DNA of 37,728 nucleotides from Bryobacterales bacterium (GCA_028819215.1 JAPPMG010000069.1:1-37728); one strand, 5' to 3'. Counted from the first letter of the stretch, positions 1 through 9,319 are shown. Made by a program: numbers and translations. The notes: a model not told the origin generated them from the sequence alone.

Positions 1-50
1 CATTTCATGGCAAAATAGCCGTCAGACAAACTACGTTATTAATGCGCTGC
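1..50. other. AT-rich junction at window start
   Basis: About 50 bases of clearly lower GC than everything downstream. The receptor reading frame is open through it, but the encoded residues (FHGKIAVRQTTLLMRC) do not look like the normal segment before the conserved PLVNTQ of Oar-type receptors. It may be the end of an inserted element or an assembly junction. I cannot identify it from the fragment present. Confidence 0.35.
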
Positions 51-2828
51 CCCTTGGTGAACACCCAGGCCTCCGAGCAAAGCGAGAGCTTGAACTCGAT
101 GAAGATCACCGAGCTGCCAATGGCGCGCCGCAACGTCACCAATATCCTCAGGCTCTCCACGGGCGTCGACGTGGGGGGCGGAAGCCTGCGGATCAATGGG
201 CTCGGCAAGAGCGGCACGGGAGTCACCGTCAATGGAACTGACGCCAACTCCAATCCGTCCGAGGGCCGTGCGCTGCAGCAGTACGGGGGCCGCAATTACA
301 TGGACGTGATGAGCATCGAAGCCGTGGACGAAGTGCAGGTCATGCGCGGAATCATGAAGGCCGAGAACGGGGGCGTGGTCAGCGGGACGGTCAATCTCAT
401 CAGCAAGCAGGGCACGAACGAGTTCCACGGCAGCGTGTTCGAGAACTATCGCTCGCATGTGTTCAACGCGCGGAATCCGTTCCAGACGAACTACAACTCG
501 GACGGCTCCCAGATTGCGAAGAACCGCGAGGTGTTCAATCAGTTCGGGGGTTCACTGGGTGGTCCGATCAAGCAAAACCGGCTGTTCTTCTTCGCCACCT
601 ACGAGGGATATCGCGAATACGCCTCGCGGCGTGTGACGGGAACCGTCCCGACGCCGGAGTTGCGAACCACCATCCTCAACGCGCTTCCGTTTCAGGAAAT
701 CAGGATGCTGATGGACACCATTCCTGAGCCGACCTTGTTGCTCGACGAGCATCGCGGGCGAACCGAAGCCGTCGGGTCTCGCGAGCGGCGGGAGAACCAT
801 GTGATCGCCAGGGGGGACTATCGCGTCACCGATACCAGCAACTTGTCGTTCACCTACACGCGCAATCGTCCGTTCGGTCTTGATCCAAGATACAACCTGA
901 ACGGAGCCAACGACCGCGAATACAAGTACGTGCAGGACCGCTACAACCTGCAATTCACGAAGACCGGCGTGACTTGGGTGTCGGAAACGCGCTTCGGCTC
1001 CAACTACGCCGACATGGAGAGGCTAGACAATATTTTCACGCTGGTCGACCCTGACCGCGAGGAGACGATCGACTGGCAAAACCGGATCCCGAGGTTTCGG
1101 CTCCGCAATGTCGGCGGAACGCTCACGTTGGGCAGCGGCGAGGTCTGGCTGATGGAGGGCACGACGACCACGTTCGATCAGAAGTTCACACTCAACCGAG
1201 GCAGCCACACCATCAAGTTCGGAGGTCGGGTCGTGAACTACGGCGGAGCGCGAACGAATCCCGAGAATCCGCTCTATGAGTTCCTCAATATCGAGGAAAT
1301 GCAGGCCAATCGGATCAACTCGGCCGTGATCTCGTTCGGCTCGAACGGGCCGCACACTTCCCGAATGTACGAGGTCGGCGGCTTCCTCCAGGATGACTGG
1401 CGCGTCCACGACAGGCTGACGCTGAACCTGGGCCTGCGCTACGACTTCTACTCCAACAACACGGTGGAGCCGACCGGCAAGATCGACGTCACCAACAAGA
1501 ATCTAGAACTGCCGCCGGGCGCTGACTTCACGAACTTCGCCTTCGGCGCACGTCGCCCGCGGAGCATGCCGATCGACCATGATGGCTGGGTGAATCTCGG
1601 CCCTCGGATTGGCTTCGCTTACCGTCTCGATGATGAGGGCAGCACCGTCGTCAGAGGGGGAGTGGGAATCATGTTCGCTGCCCAGGTGCCGGCAATCCTG
1701 AGGCAGAGTGTCGCTGGGCCGGAAATTCCATTCCGCGTCCGGTATAGCGCGATCGAAGCGAACCGGCTGGGAATCATGTACCCATTCACCAATGAAGAGA
1801 TCGTCCCAATCGCACAGCACGACATCGAACAGAGCGGAAACGACTTGGTCTTCTCGCTCATCACGCCGGACCTTCAGAACCCCTACACGATCAACTACCA
1901 GTTCAACATTCAACGTCAGCTCACATCCAACCTGATGTGGGAAATCGGCTACGTGGGGACGCGCGGCGTGAAGTTTCCGATGCATCGGCGGTTCAACCTG
2001 CCCGACCGGCAGACCGGGATCCGACCCAATCCCACACTCATACCCGGAGGGTATTTCGTCGACATGGGAGAGAGCGTGATCAATCACTCGCTGCAGACGT
2101 CCTTGCGCAAGCGATTCTCGCGTAACTTGTCGTTCGACTTTCACTACACCTGGGGCAAGACGCTCGCGTTCACCGGCGGCGATGTCGGCGTCTACTACGG
2201 AACCGATGCGGAAAACTCCATCCAGGACTTCTTCGACCTGTCGATCGAGCGAGGCCCGCCCGACTTCGATACAGCACACCGAGCCGTGGGAGACTTGATC
2301 TACGAGCTTCCTAAGTTCCGCGATTCCAATGCCCTCGTTCGAGGAGTTCTCGGCGGATGGCAGGTCTCCGGCATCTATTCCGGCACGACCGGGAGGCCCG
2401 AGGATAGGATCGATCAGGGCTGTTCGCAGTCTTGGGTCTGCCGAGCGGACTACATCGGCGGCAACATTCATGCTCCGCCGGGCACGACTTTCGGCAGTCC
2501 GCGCGTCGGCTCGCATCAGGACATACAGTTTCTCAACCCAGGCGCTTTCGCTAGGGTCGAGGAGGTCCGTGGCATCGCCCAGCGGCCGGGGAATGTCGGT
2601 GTCGGCAGGATCCGCGGCCTGGGCCAGTGGAATGTCGATTTCTCCCTGTCGAAGAGCTTCAGCTTGACCGAATCCTCGCGGCTTCAGGTCCGGGCGGACA
2701 TGTTCAACGCGCTGAACCACGTGAATCTCAGGTCTTTGAACGGGAACGTGGAGAACCGCGACTTCGGGACCCTCGACGCGGCTGGGCCGATGCGTCAGAT
2801 GCAGATGGCCGTGCGAATCACGTTCTAG
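42..2828 (+). CDS. Oar-like TonB-dependent receptor, N-terminus missing
   Basis: Outer-membrane beta-barrel receptor for uptake of an unknown substrate, of the large type common in Acidobacteriota. The visible protein of about 928 residues starts inside the region that normally follows the carboxypeptidase-regulatory-like domain. The plug is seen in the first ~130 residues (RINGLGKSG, NGTDANSNP, GGVVSGTVNLISKQGTNEFHGSV), followed by barrel repeats such as FLQDDWRVHDRLTLNLGLRYDF and a C-terminal aromatic end (VRITF) typical of outer-membrane proteins. The signal peptide and N-terminal beta-sandwich are absent; the frame stays open to the window edge, so the ATG at 42 is not a convincing true start. 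Either the gene begins outside the window or it has been joined to foreign DNA near position 50. It is followed by a strong hairpin, so it probably ends its own transcript. Family assignment is firm; the substrate is unknown. Confidence 0.85.
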   Translation: MRCPLVNTQASEQSESLNSMKITELPMARRNVTNILRLSTGVDVGGGSLRINGLGKSGTGVTVNGTDANSNPSEGRALQQYGGRNYMDVMSIEAVDEVQVMRGIMKAENGGVVSGTVNLISKQGTNEFHGSVFENYRSHVFNARNPFQTNYNSDGSQIAKNREVFNQFGGSLGGPIKQNRLFFFATYEGYREYASRRVTGTVPTPELRTTILNALPFQEIRMLMDTIPEPTLLLDEHRGRTEAVGSRERRENHVIARGDYRVTDTSNLSFTYTRNRPFGLDPRYNLNGANDREYKYVQDRYNLQFTKTGVTWVSETRFGSNYADMERLDNIFTLVDPDREETIDWQNRIPRFRLRNVGGTLTLGSGEVWLMEGTTTTFDQKFTLNRGSHTIKFGGRVVNYGGARTNPENPLYEFLNIEEMQANRINSAVISFGSNGPHTSRMYEVGGFLQDDWRVHDRLTLNLGLRYDFYSNNTVEPTGKIDVTNKNLELPPGADFTNFAFGARRPRSMPIDHDGWVNLGPRIGFAYRLDDEGSTVVRGGVGIMFAAQVPAILRQSVAGPEIPFRVRYSAIEANRLGIMYPFTNEEIVPIAQHDIEQSGNDLVFSLITPDLQNPYTINYQFNIQRQLTSNLMWEIGYVGTRGVKFPMHRRFNLPDRQTGIRPNPTLIPGGYFVDMGESVINHSLQTSLRKRFSRNLSFDFHYTWGKTLAFTGGDVGVYYGTDAENSIQDFFDLSIERGPPDFDTAHRAVGDLIYELPKFRDSNALVRGVLGGWQVSGIYSGTTGRPEDRIDQGCSQSWVCRADYIGGNIHAPPGTTFGSPRVGSHQDIQFLNPGAFARVEEVRGIAQRPGNVGVGRIRGLGQWNVDFSLSKSFSLTESSRLQVRADMFNALNHVNLRSLNGNVENRDFGTLDAAGPMRQMQMAVRITF

Positions 2829-2846
2829 CCCGTGCATCCGGAATTC

Positions 2847-2882
2847 GGTGAGCCGCGCGGCGCTGGCGCGGCGCGGCTCACC
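2847..2882 (+). terminator. Strong hairpin after receptor gene
   Basis: A perfect 12-bp inverted repeat (2847-2858 GGTGAGCCGCGC with 2871-2882) around a 12-base GC-rich loop, 19 bases after the receptor stop. No T-run follows, so it is either a GC-only terminator or an RNA-stabilising stem. It also argues that the next gene does not start at the upstream GTG at 2848, which lies in the stem. Confidence 0.55.
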
Positions 2883-3003
2883 AAGGGTAGTTGCATCACA
2901 CACCATGCTCAGGCCGCTTGAGTGTCGCGCTGTTGCCGGTAGCGCCGGCAAGGCCCCTCAGCCGGGAGCGGAGTGGCTTGTGGTTGGTGCGGTGCAGAGG
3001 ACA

Positions 3004-5313
3004 ATGAGTCTCGCTCCCAAGTTGGCGGCTCTCTCCGCCTTGGCCGCCTCGCTGTGCGCCCAAGTTGACACGCAATCGGTTCTGGAGCGCTACTGCCTTG
3101 GGTGTCACAACTCAACCGTTTCCAGTGGCGGGCTGGCTCTCGACCCGCTCGACGCCTCTGCCCCTGGCGAGGACCCGCAGGCGTGGGAGTCTGTGGTCCG
3201 CAAGCTGACGCACCGCCACATGCCCCCGCTGGGAATGCCGAGGCCTGACGAGGCGACTTACGATGCCTTGGTCGCTGCGTTGAGCCGAAGCCTCGACGAC
3301 CACGCAGAGAACCACCCCAACGCGGGCCGCGAACGCGCCTTCCGTCGAATGAATCGCACTGAGTACCGCAACTCGATTCGAGACCTTCTCGCGCTTGACG
3401 TCGATGTGCGCTCGCTGCTGCCGCGCGACGAGAGTAGCCTGGGCTTCGACAACATTACCGGCGAGGTCTCGCCGACTCTTCTGGAGCGCTATCTTGCCGC
3501 AGCGCGCAAGATCAGCCGGTTGGCGACCGGCACGCCTCCTCGCGGCGTTGGAGGCGAGCTAGTCGTCGCTCCAGTCGATTTGACCCAAGAAGCGCGCTTC
3601 AGCGAACTGCCGTTCGGCACGAGGGGCGGCATCATGGCGAGACATACGTTTCCGACTGACGGCGACTACGAAATCCGTATCACGCTCAGCCGAGATCGGA
3701 ACGAACAGGTAGAGGGACTCTACGAGCCGCATGAGCTGGAACTGGCCGTGGACGGCCGCGAGGTCCGACGGTTCACCATCACGCCGCCCGAGCAGCGCGA
3801 CCATCGGAATGTGGACAAGCACCTGGTTGCGCGCATCCCCATCCGAGCCGGGCCCCGCGAGATCGGCACCACGTTCTTGGCGAAGTCTTCCGCCCTCATC
3901 GAGACGCAGCGCCAGCCTTACTTGGCGCGGTTCAACATGGACCGTCATCCGCGCACGCAGCCGGCCGTCTATTCGCTTGCGATCGTCGGACCGTACGATC
4001 CCACGGGGCCCGGTGACACTCCCAGCCGCCGCCGAATCTTCTCGTGCTATCCGGACTCGGCATCCGAGGAAGATCAGTGCGCCCAGCAAATCCTTTCGAG
4101 GCTGGCGCGCCGGGCCTACCGCCGGCCGGTCACGGCGGACGACATCGCAATGCCGCTGGAGTTCTTCCGCCAGGGGCTGGAGCGCGACGGTTTTGAAGCC
4201 GGCATAGAAACCGCGCTGCGGGCGCTGCTGGTAAGTCCGGAATTCCTTCTCCGGGGCGAGCGCGACAAGGTCGATGGCACTGGTCGGCCGCACAGGGTCT
4301 CTCAGTTCGAACTGGCATCCAGGCTGTCGTTTTTCCTGTGGAGCAGCATTCCCGATGAAGAGTTGCTGGGCGCGGCAGAACGCGGCGTCTTGGACGATCA
4401 GGATGCGCTGGAGCGCCAGGTCCGGCGCATGCTCCAGGATTCGCGCTCGCAGGCGTTGGTGGAGAGTTTTGCCGGACAGTGGCTATATCTGCGGAACCTC
4501 GCTTCGTTGACACCAGACCGGCGCCTGTTCCCCGACTTCGACGAAAACCTGCGGGAGGCATTTCAGCGCGAGACCGGATTGCTCTTCGAGACCGTTCTGC
4601 GCGAAGATCGCAGCGTGGTCGAGCTTCTCGCAGCGGACTATACGTTCCTGAACGAACGCCTCGCGAAGCACTACGGCATCCCGCACGTGTACGGCGATCA
4701 TTTCCGCCGGGTCGAGCTTGATCCGAACGGCGTCAGAGGGGGGCTGCTCAGCCATGGAAGCGTTCTGGCCGTCACCTCCTATGCCAACCGGACTTCGCCG
4801 GTGTTGAGAGGGAGTTGGATCTTGGCCAACATCCTTGGGACCCCGCCGCAGCCCCCGCCGCCGGAAGTCCCGGAGCTTGCCGAGCGAACTCATTCGGAGA
4901 AGCCGCGCACGCTGCGCGAACGGATCACAGCACATCGCGAAGACCCCGCCTGCGCCGCGTGCCACGACATCATCGACCCGGTCGGCTTCGCGTTTGAGAA
5001 TTTCGATGCGGTCGGCCGCTGGCGGACGCACGACGAGGGAGTCCCGGTGGATGCCTCTGGCAGGCTTCCCGACGGGACCGAATTCTCCGGCCCAGGCGGT
5101 TTTCGCAAGGCTCTGCTGGACAGGCCGGAACTATTCGTTTCGACCGTGGCGGAGAAGCTATTGACCTACGCCTTGGGAAGGGGGCTTGAGTACTACGACG
5201 CTCCCGCCATCCGCAAGATTGTTCGCGACTCGATGCAACAGGACTACCGTTTTTCGTCCTTGGTGCTGGGAGTCGTACGCAGTACACCGTTTCAAATGAG
5301 GAATCCTCGATGA
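3004..5313 (+). CDS. Planctomycete-type cytochrome c protein, DUF1587/1592/1588/1585
   Basis: Secreted or periplasmic haem c protein of the DUF1592 superfamily, 769 residues from the ATG at 3004. This start has AGAGGA just upstream and gives a signal peptide ending near LCAQ. A CxxCH haem site lies at residues 31-35 (CLGCH) in a cytochrome-like domain, and a second at about 650-654 (CAACH) near the C-terminus. Between them come DUF1587 (MNRTEYRNSIRDLL), DUF1595 (ARRAYRRPVT), DUF1592 (SRLSFFLWSSIPDEEL), DUF1588 (RGGLLSHGSVLAVTSYANRT) and DUF1585 (VDASGRLPDGTEFSG). The stop overlaps the start of the next gene, a DUF1552 protein; this pair is recurrent in Acidobacteria, Planctomycetes and Verrucomicrobia. 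Biochemical role unknown; an extracytoplasmic oxidoreductase linked to polymer breakdown is inference. Confidence 0.9.
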   Translation: MSLAPKLAALSALAASLCAQVDTQSVLERYCLGCHNSTVSSGGLALDPLDASAPGEDPQAWESVVRKLTHRHMPPLGMPRPDEATYDALVAALSRSLDDHAENHPNAGRERAFRRMNRTEYRNSIRDLLALDVDVRSLLPRDESSLGFDNITGEVSPTLLERYLAAARKISRLATGTPPRGVGGELVVAPVDLTQEARFSELPFGTRGGIMARHTFPTDGDYEIRITLSRDRNEQVEGLYEPHELELAVDGREVRRFTITPPEQRDHRNVDKHLVARIPIRAGPREIGTTFLAKSSALIETQRQPYLARFNMDRHPRTQPAVYSLAIVGPYDPTGPGDTPSRRRIFSCYPDSASEEDQCAQQILSRLARRAYRRPVTADDIAMPLEFFRQGLERDGFEAGIETALRALLVSPEFLLRGERDKVDGTGRPHRVSQFELASRLSFFLWSSIPDEELLGAAERGVLDDQDALERQVRRMLQDSRSQALVESFAGQWLYLRNLASLTPDRRLFPDFDENLREAFQRETGLLFETVLREDRSVVELLAADYTFLNERLAKHYGIPHVYGDHFRRVELDPNGVRGGLLSHGSVLAVTSYANRTSPVLRGSWILANILGTPPQPPPPEVPELAERTHSEKPRTLRERITAHREDPACAACHDIIDPVGFAFENFDAVGRWRTHDEGVPVDASGRLPDGTEFSGPGGFRKALLDRPELFVSTVAEKLLTYALGRGLEYYDAPAIRKIVRDSMQQDYRFSSLVLGVVRSTPFQMRNPR

Positions 5314-6647
5314 TCATCGCAAAGAAATCTCTTCCGCGCCGAACGCTCCTGCGGGGTGTGGGTGTAGCGATCGGGCTGCCCCTGCTCGACGCCATGGTCC
5401 CGGCCATGACCGCCCAGAAGAAGACAGCGGCAGCCCCGGCCCGCAGGCTGGGATTCGTCTACATTCCGATGGGGGCCAACCTCAGCCAGTGGACCCCTCC
5501 CGGCGACGACGGGCGACTCGGCCGCATGTCCCGGATCCTCGAGCCCTTGGAGGCGTTCAAGGCCAAGGTCAACGTCATCACCAATCTCGAGAACAAGAAC
5601 GCTTACTCAGCCGGGAATCATGCCACGGCCAACTCGGGCTTCCTGAGCGCCGCCAGGGCGAAGATGACCGAGGGCGCGGATTACGAGCTGGCAACCACCG
5701 TGGACCAGATCGCCGCGCAACACATTGGCGGCCAAACCGCGCTGCCGTCGCTTGAGCTGTCGATGGACCTGCAGCAAAACGTCGGAGACTGCGACAACGG
5801 TTTCGCCTGCGTCTATCAGAACCAACTGTCTTGGTCTTCGCCGACGACCCCGCTCCCCTCAGTCGCGCACCCAAGGGTTGCGTTCGAGCGCCTCTTCGGC
5901 GATGGCGGCACCGCGGAAGAGCGCCGCGCGGAACTCCAGGTAGACAGGGGCATCCTCGACTGGGTTGGCGAAGATCTCAAGCGTCTCAAGAAGGTGCTGG
6001 GAGCCGCAGACAATCGCACGGTTGAGGGCTACCTCGATAGCGTTCGCGAGGTCGAGCGGCGCATCCAGCGGGCGGAACAACAGACCGGTGAGGCACCCCT
6101 GCCTGACCTCGACCGTCCGACCGGTGTTCCGGCAGCCTACGCCGACCATGCGCGCCTGATGTTCGACCTTCAGGTGCTGGCACTGCAAGGCGACATCACT
6201 CGAGTGATGACGTTTCAGCTGGCCCGGGAGACAAGCAACCGCACCTATCCCGAGATCGGCGTTCCCGACCCTCACCATCCCACATCGCACCACGCGAACG
6301 ATCCGCTCAAGCTCGAGAAGCTCGCGAAGATCAACACCTTCCATGTCTCGCTGTTTGCCTACTACTTGGATCGGTTGCAGTCAACTGCCGATGGGGACGG
6401 CTCCCTGCTCGACCATTCCGTCCTGCTTTGCGGCAGCGGAATGGGCAACCCGGATATTCACGACCACCTGAACTTGCCGATCATAGTCGCTGGAGGAGGG
6501 GCGGGAAGCCTCGCCGGAGGCCGACACATCACGTACGACGAGCCCGCCCCGCTCGCCAACCTGCATCTGACACTGCTAGACAGAGTCGGCATCAGGCTGC
6601 CGTCGTTCGGAGACAGCAGCGGCCGGATCGAGGAGCTTGCGATCTAG
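5310..6647 (+). CDS. DUF1552 protein with Tat-like signal
   Basis: 445-residue exported protein of the DUF1552 family. It starts with a twin-arginine-like signal (PRRTLLRG followed by GVAIGLPLLDAM) and carries the family blocks LGFVYIPMGANLSQWTPPG, NLENKNAYSAGNHATANSGFL, TVDQIAAQHIG and LLDHSVLLCGSGMGNPDIHDHLNLPIIVAGG. The fold resembles the alkaline phosphatase/sulfatase-related DUF1501 group, but no reaction is established. The ATG overlaps the TGA of the preceding gene (ATGA), with GAGGA about 7 bases upstream, so the two are translationally coupled and probably act together outside the cytoplasm. Family assignment is strong; the function is unknown. Confidence 0.88.
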   Translation: MIIAKKSLPRRTLLRGVGVAIGLPLLDAMVPAMTAQKKTAAAPARRLGFVYIPMGANLSQWTPPGDDGRLGRMSRILEPLEAFKAKVNVITNLENKNAYSAGNHATANSGFLSAARAKMTEGADYELATTVDQIAAQHIGGQTALPSLELSMDLQQNVGDCDNGFACVYQNQLSWSSPTTPLPSVAHPRVAFERLFGDGGTAEERRAELQVDRGILDWVGEDLKRLKKVLGAADNRTVEGYLDSVREVERRIQRAEQQTGEAPLPDLDRPTGVPAAYADHARLMFDLQVLALQGDITRVMTFQLARETSNRTYPEIGVPDPHHPTSHHANDPLKLEKLAKINTFHVSLFAYYLDRLQSTADGDGSLLDHSVLLCGSGMGNPDIHDHLNLPIIVAGGGAGSLAGGRHITYDEPAPLANLHLTLLDRVGIRLPSFGDSSGRIEELAI

Positions 6648-6649
6648 GC

Positions 6650-8161
6650 ATGCGCGAACCCACCCAAGTCCTGATTGCATGCCTTGCGGCAGCTGCCGCG
6701 GTCGCCTCTCCCCTGCGAGGCGGTGCCGTCTCGGAGCTCGTTGGCGCCGCGCGCTCGAACGACTTCGCTGCGGTCAGGGCGCTCCTCGACGGCGGTGGCG
6801 AGGTTGACGCGCGAGCCGCCGACGGGGCTACCGCGTTGCACTGGGCGGCACATTGGGACGATCTCGAGGCAGCACGGGCGCTCATTGAGGCCGGGGCTGC
6901 GGCTGATCCGGCGAATCGCTACCACGTGACTCCGCTGATGCTTGCCGCCTCGAACGGCAGCGCTCCGATGATCGCTATTCTCATCGCAGCCGGGGCCAGC
7001 CCGAACGCGGCGCTGCCCGCTGGCGAGACTCCGCTGATGAGAGCGGCGCGAACCGGCCGGGCAGACGCCGTCCGGACACTCATCCGTCATGGCGGGGAGG
7101 TCAATGCCAGCGAATCATGGCGCGGGCAGACCGCGCTGATGTGGGCTGCGGGGGAGGGTCATCTTGCGGCTGTGAATGAGCTGATCCGCGCCGGGGCCGA
7201 GATCGGAGCGAAATCGGATGGCGGATTCTCGGCCCTATTGTTCGCCGTGCGCCAAGGGAACAAGGATGTGGCTTGGGCGCTGCTCGACGCGGGCGCCGAC
7301 GTCAACGACGCACTGCCTAGGCAACGCCGCCGGGGCTGGACTACGGACAACGCTCGCGCGGAAGCACCCGAGGTCGGCGCGAGCGCGCTCGAAGTCGCGG
7401 TTTCTAACGCCCACTTCGAAGTCGCCGCCCTGCTGCTGGAACGAGGCGCCAACCCAGACGCTGCCGGGCCGGGCTGGACTCCGCTGCACACGGTCAGCTG
7501 GGTCCGCAAGCCCGGCGTCGGCAGTAACGACCCCGCCCCGGAAGGCTCCGGAAATATGGATAGCCTCGCGATCGTCCGCAAGCTCGTTGCTCATGGGGCA
7601 GATGTCAACTTTCGCATGACCTCGTCAACCAGCCCTGGCAAACACAGCCTCGACACGTCCGGCGCGACGCCGTTCCTGGCTGCGGCTCGCACCGCCGATG
7701 CCGAGCTGATGCGGCTCCTGCACGAATTGGGCGCCGATCCCACCATTCCAACGGAGAAGGGCACGACGCCCTTGATGGTTGCCGCAGGAGTTGGCGTGCG
7801 CGCCCCTGACGAGGATGCAGGCACTGCCGAAGAGGTCGTCGAAGCCGTTGAGGTGGCGCTTCAGCTAGGCGGAGACCCGAACGCCATCGACAGCGACGGC
7901 AACACCGCCATGCACGGCGCGGCCTACAAGCACGCCCCCGGTGCCGTCAGGGTACTAGTCGAGTCGGGTGCGAGAATCGAGGTCTGGAATCGCAAGAACG
8001 AGCTTGGCTGGACTCCGCTGCGAATTGCCACGGGGGTTCACCGTGGAATGAACTTTCGCTTTTCTCCCCCGACCGCCTCTGTCATCCGGGACGTGACGCA
8101 GGCCGCCGGTGCGTCGACGGAGGTCGAACCGGAGGCATTCATCAGCGGTGCGACTCGGTAG
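6650..8161 (+). CDS. Secreted ankyrin-repeat protein
   Basis: 503-residue protein starting two bases after the DUF1552 stop. Residues 1 to about 26 form a signal peptide (VLIACLAAAAAVASPLRGG). The rest is ankyrin repeats of about 33 residues, seen as recurring blocks such as ADGATALHWAAHWDD, NRYHVTPLMLAASNG, AGETPLMRAARTGR, GQTALMWAAGEGH, GGFSALLFAVRQGN, GATPFLAAARTAD, KGTTPLMVAAGVG and DGNTAMHGAAYK. I count roughly ten. Ankyrin arrays bind other proteins; no enzymatic domain is seen. In Solibacter-type genomes such proteins often follow DUF1592/DUF1552 pairs, so it may scaffold that exported complex (inference). A longer upstream in-frame start at 6428 would run back through the DUF1552 gene and remove the signal peptide, so it is rejected. 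Confidence 0.85.
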   Translation: MREPTQVLIACLAAAAAVASPLRGGAVSELVGAARSNDFAAVRALLDGGGEVDARAADGATALHWAAHWDDLEAARALIEAGAAADPANRYHVTPLMLAASNGSAPMIAILIAAGASPNAALPAGETPLMRAARTGRADAVRTLIRHGGEVNASESWRGQTALMWAAGEGHLAAVNELIRAGAEIGAKSDGGFSALLFAVRQGNKDVAWALLDAGADVNDALPRQRRRGWTTDNARAEAPEVGASALEVAVSNAHFEVAALLLERGANPDAAGPGWTPLHTVSWVRKPGVGSNDPAPEGSGNMDSLAIVRKLVAHGADVNFRMTSSTSPGKHSLDTSGATPFLAAARTADAELMRLLHELGADPTIPTEKGTTPLMVAAGVGVRAPDEDAGTAEEVVEAVEVALQLGGDPNAIDSDGNTAMHGAAYKHAPGAVRVLVESGARIEVWNRKNELGWTPLRIATGVHRGMNFRFSPPTASVIRDVTQAAGASTEVEPEAFISGATR

Positions 8162-8170
8162 CTCGGTCCA

Positions 8171-9046
8171 GTGAATCGTCGAATCCGCTGCCTGGTTCTT
8201 GCAGCCGGCCTCGGGTGGGGGCTGGCGGCCACCGCGCAAGAGGCCGCGTTTCACAAGGTCAGCGACCTAGCATTCGCCGAAGTTGACGGGCGTGAGCTGC
8301 TGCTCGATCTCTATCTGCCGCAAGCGGCGAAAGCCCCTCCGCTCATCGTGTATGTTCACGGGGGAGCTTGGCGCGCGGGATCCAAGGACTCGATGCCGCT
8401 ATCCGGTCTGCTGGGCGAGGGGTACGCGATAGCGAGCGTCGAGTATAGGCTCACTCCGGAGGCGCGTTTCCCGGCCCAAGTTCACGACATCAAGGCAGCG
8501 ATTCGCTTCTTGCGCGCCAATCAGGATCGCTACCCATACGAAAGTCGCCACGTGGCAATTGCGGGCTCGTCGGCTGGGGGGCATCTGGCAGCACTGGTCG
8601 GGGTAACAAATGGCAACGCGGAACTTGAAGGACAGGTCGGCCCGTATCCTGACCAGTCTTCGGAAGTGCAGGCGATCGTTGCGTACTTCGGAGCCAGCAA
8701 CCTGCTGACGATTCTGGACCAGTCCACGCCGCACGGGCTGAGCGTCCGGAAACCGGCATTGCAGCTCTTGCTCGGTGGCCAGCCCGAGCAAGAGCGGGAG
8801 CTGGCGATGTTGGCAAGCCCGGTCTTTCATGTCGACGGGTCGGACCCGCCTTTGCTCTTGCTGCATGGGGATCAAGACCCGCAGATGCCCATCAACCAAT
8901 CGCATGAGCTGCACGGCAAGTTCAAGAGCTTTGGGCTGTCGGTCGCTCTCCACGTATTGCATGGGGCCGCCCATGGTGGAAGGGTGTTCTACGATGAGGC
9001 GCGAACGAAGGTTGTCAGTAGCTTTCTCGCGTCGTGCGGGATTTGA
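8171..9046 (+). CDS. Secreted alpha/beta hydrolase (BD-FAE/esterase type)
   Basis: 291-residue hydrolase with GTG start and an N-terminal signal peptide (RCLVLAAGLGWGLAATAQ). The oxyanion motif is HGGAW at residues 63-67, the nucleophile Ser134 lies in GSSAGG, the likely acid is Asp236 in LHGDQD, and the His is 268 in HGAAHGG. This is the hormone-sensitive-lipase/feruloyl-esterase-like group (acetyl- or feruloyl-esterases). It begins 9 bases after the ankyrin gene and probably ends that operon. It may remove esters from a polymer outside the cytoplasm; the substrate cannot be told from sequence. Confidence 0.85.
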   Translation: MNRRIRCLVLAAGLGWGLAATAQEAAFHKVSDLAFAEVDGRELLLDLYLPQAAKAPPLIVYVHGGAWRAGSKDSMPLSGLLGEGYAIASVEYRLTPEARFPAQVHDIKAAIRFLRANQDRYPYESRHVAIAGSSAGGHLAALVGVTNGNAELEGQVGPYPDQSSEVQAIVAYFGASNLLTILDQSTPHGLSVRKPALQLLLGGQPEQERELAMLASPVFHVDGSDPPLLLLHGDQDPQMPINQSHELHGKFKSFGLSVALHVLHGAAHGGRVFYDEARTKVVSSFLASCGI

Positions 9047-9257
9047 CAACCGGCTATTCGGCGGAACTGTACGCCTTCTGATGCCGGGCCTGGGTGCGCG
9101 ACGCTACGTTCGGATTCCGGCTTGGACGGGTAGGGTCTCGGCCCGTTCAGTCCAGAAGTCCCCATAGTTGCCGCTAAGAACGCAGCAGCGGTCGGTTCGA
9201 GGACTCTTGGGGAATCGGGCTGCCTCCTTCTGGCGGGATCTCAGAAAACCGAACCAC

Positions 9258-9319
9258 ACCCGCGGTGCTCGCGCAGGCACCTCGCCCGAGGCCGTGGGAG
9301 CAGGCACGGCACCGCGGGT
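9258..9319. repeat. 11-bp perfect inverted repeat
   Basis: ACCCGCGGTGC at 9258-9268 pairs perfectly with 9309-9319, with about 40 bases between. The arms are followed by similar GCTCGCG bases in direct orientation. It may be a terminator for the upstream operon or a regulator-binding or RNA structure ahead of the BNR gene. Confidence 0.4.

Noticed and set aside
1503..2951. 482-residue - strand frame
   Set aside because: Antisense to the receptor gene across its whole length, with no recognised domain; a high-GC shadow frame.
2848..3003. N-terminal extension of the haem c protein from GTG 2848
   Set aside because: The start lies in the 12-bp hairpin and the extension would bury the signal peptide; ATG 3004 has a Shine-Dalgarno and gives a proper export signal.
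9200..9225. GGTTCGAG, tRNA T-loop-like sequence
   Set aside because: The flanking bases do not form a 5-bp T-stem and there is no acceptor or anticodon arm.
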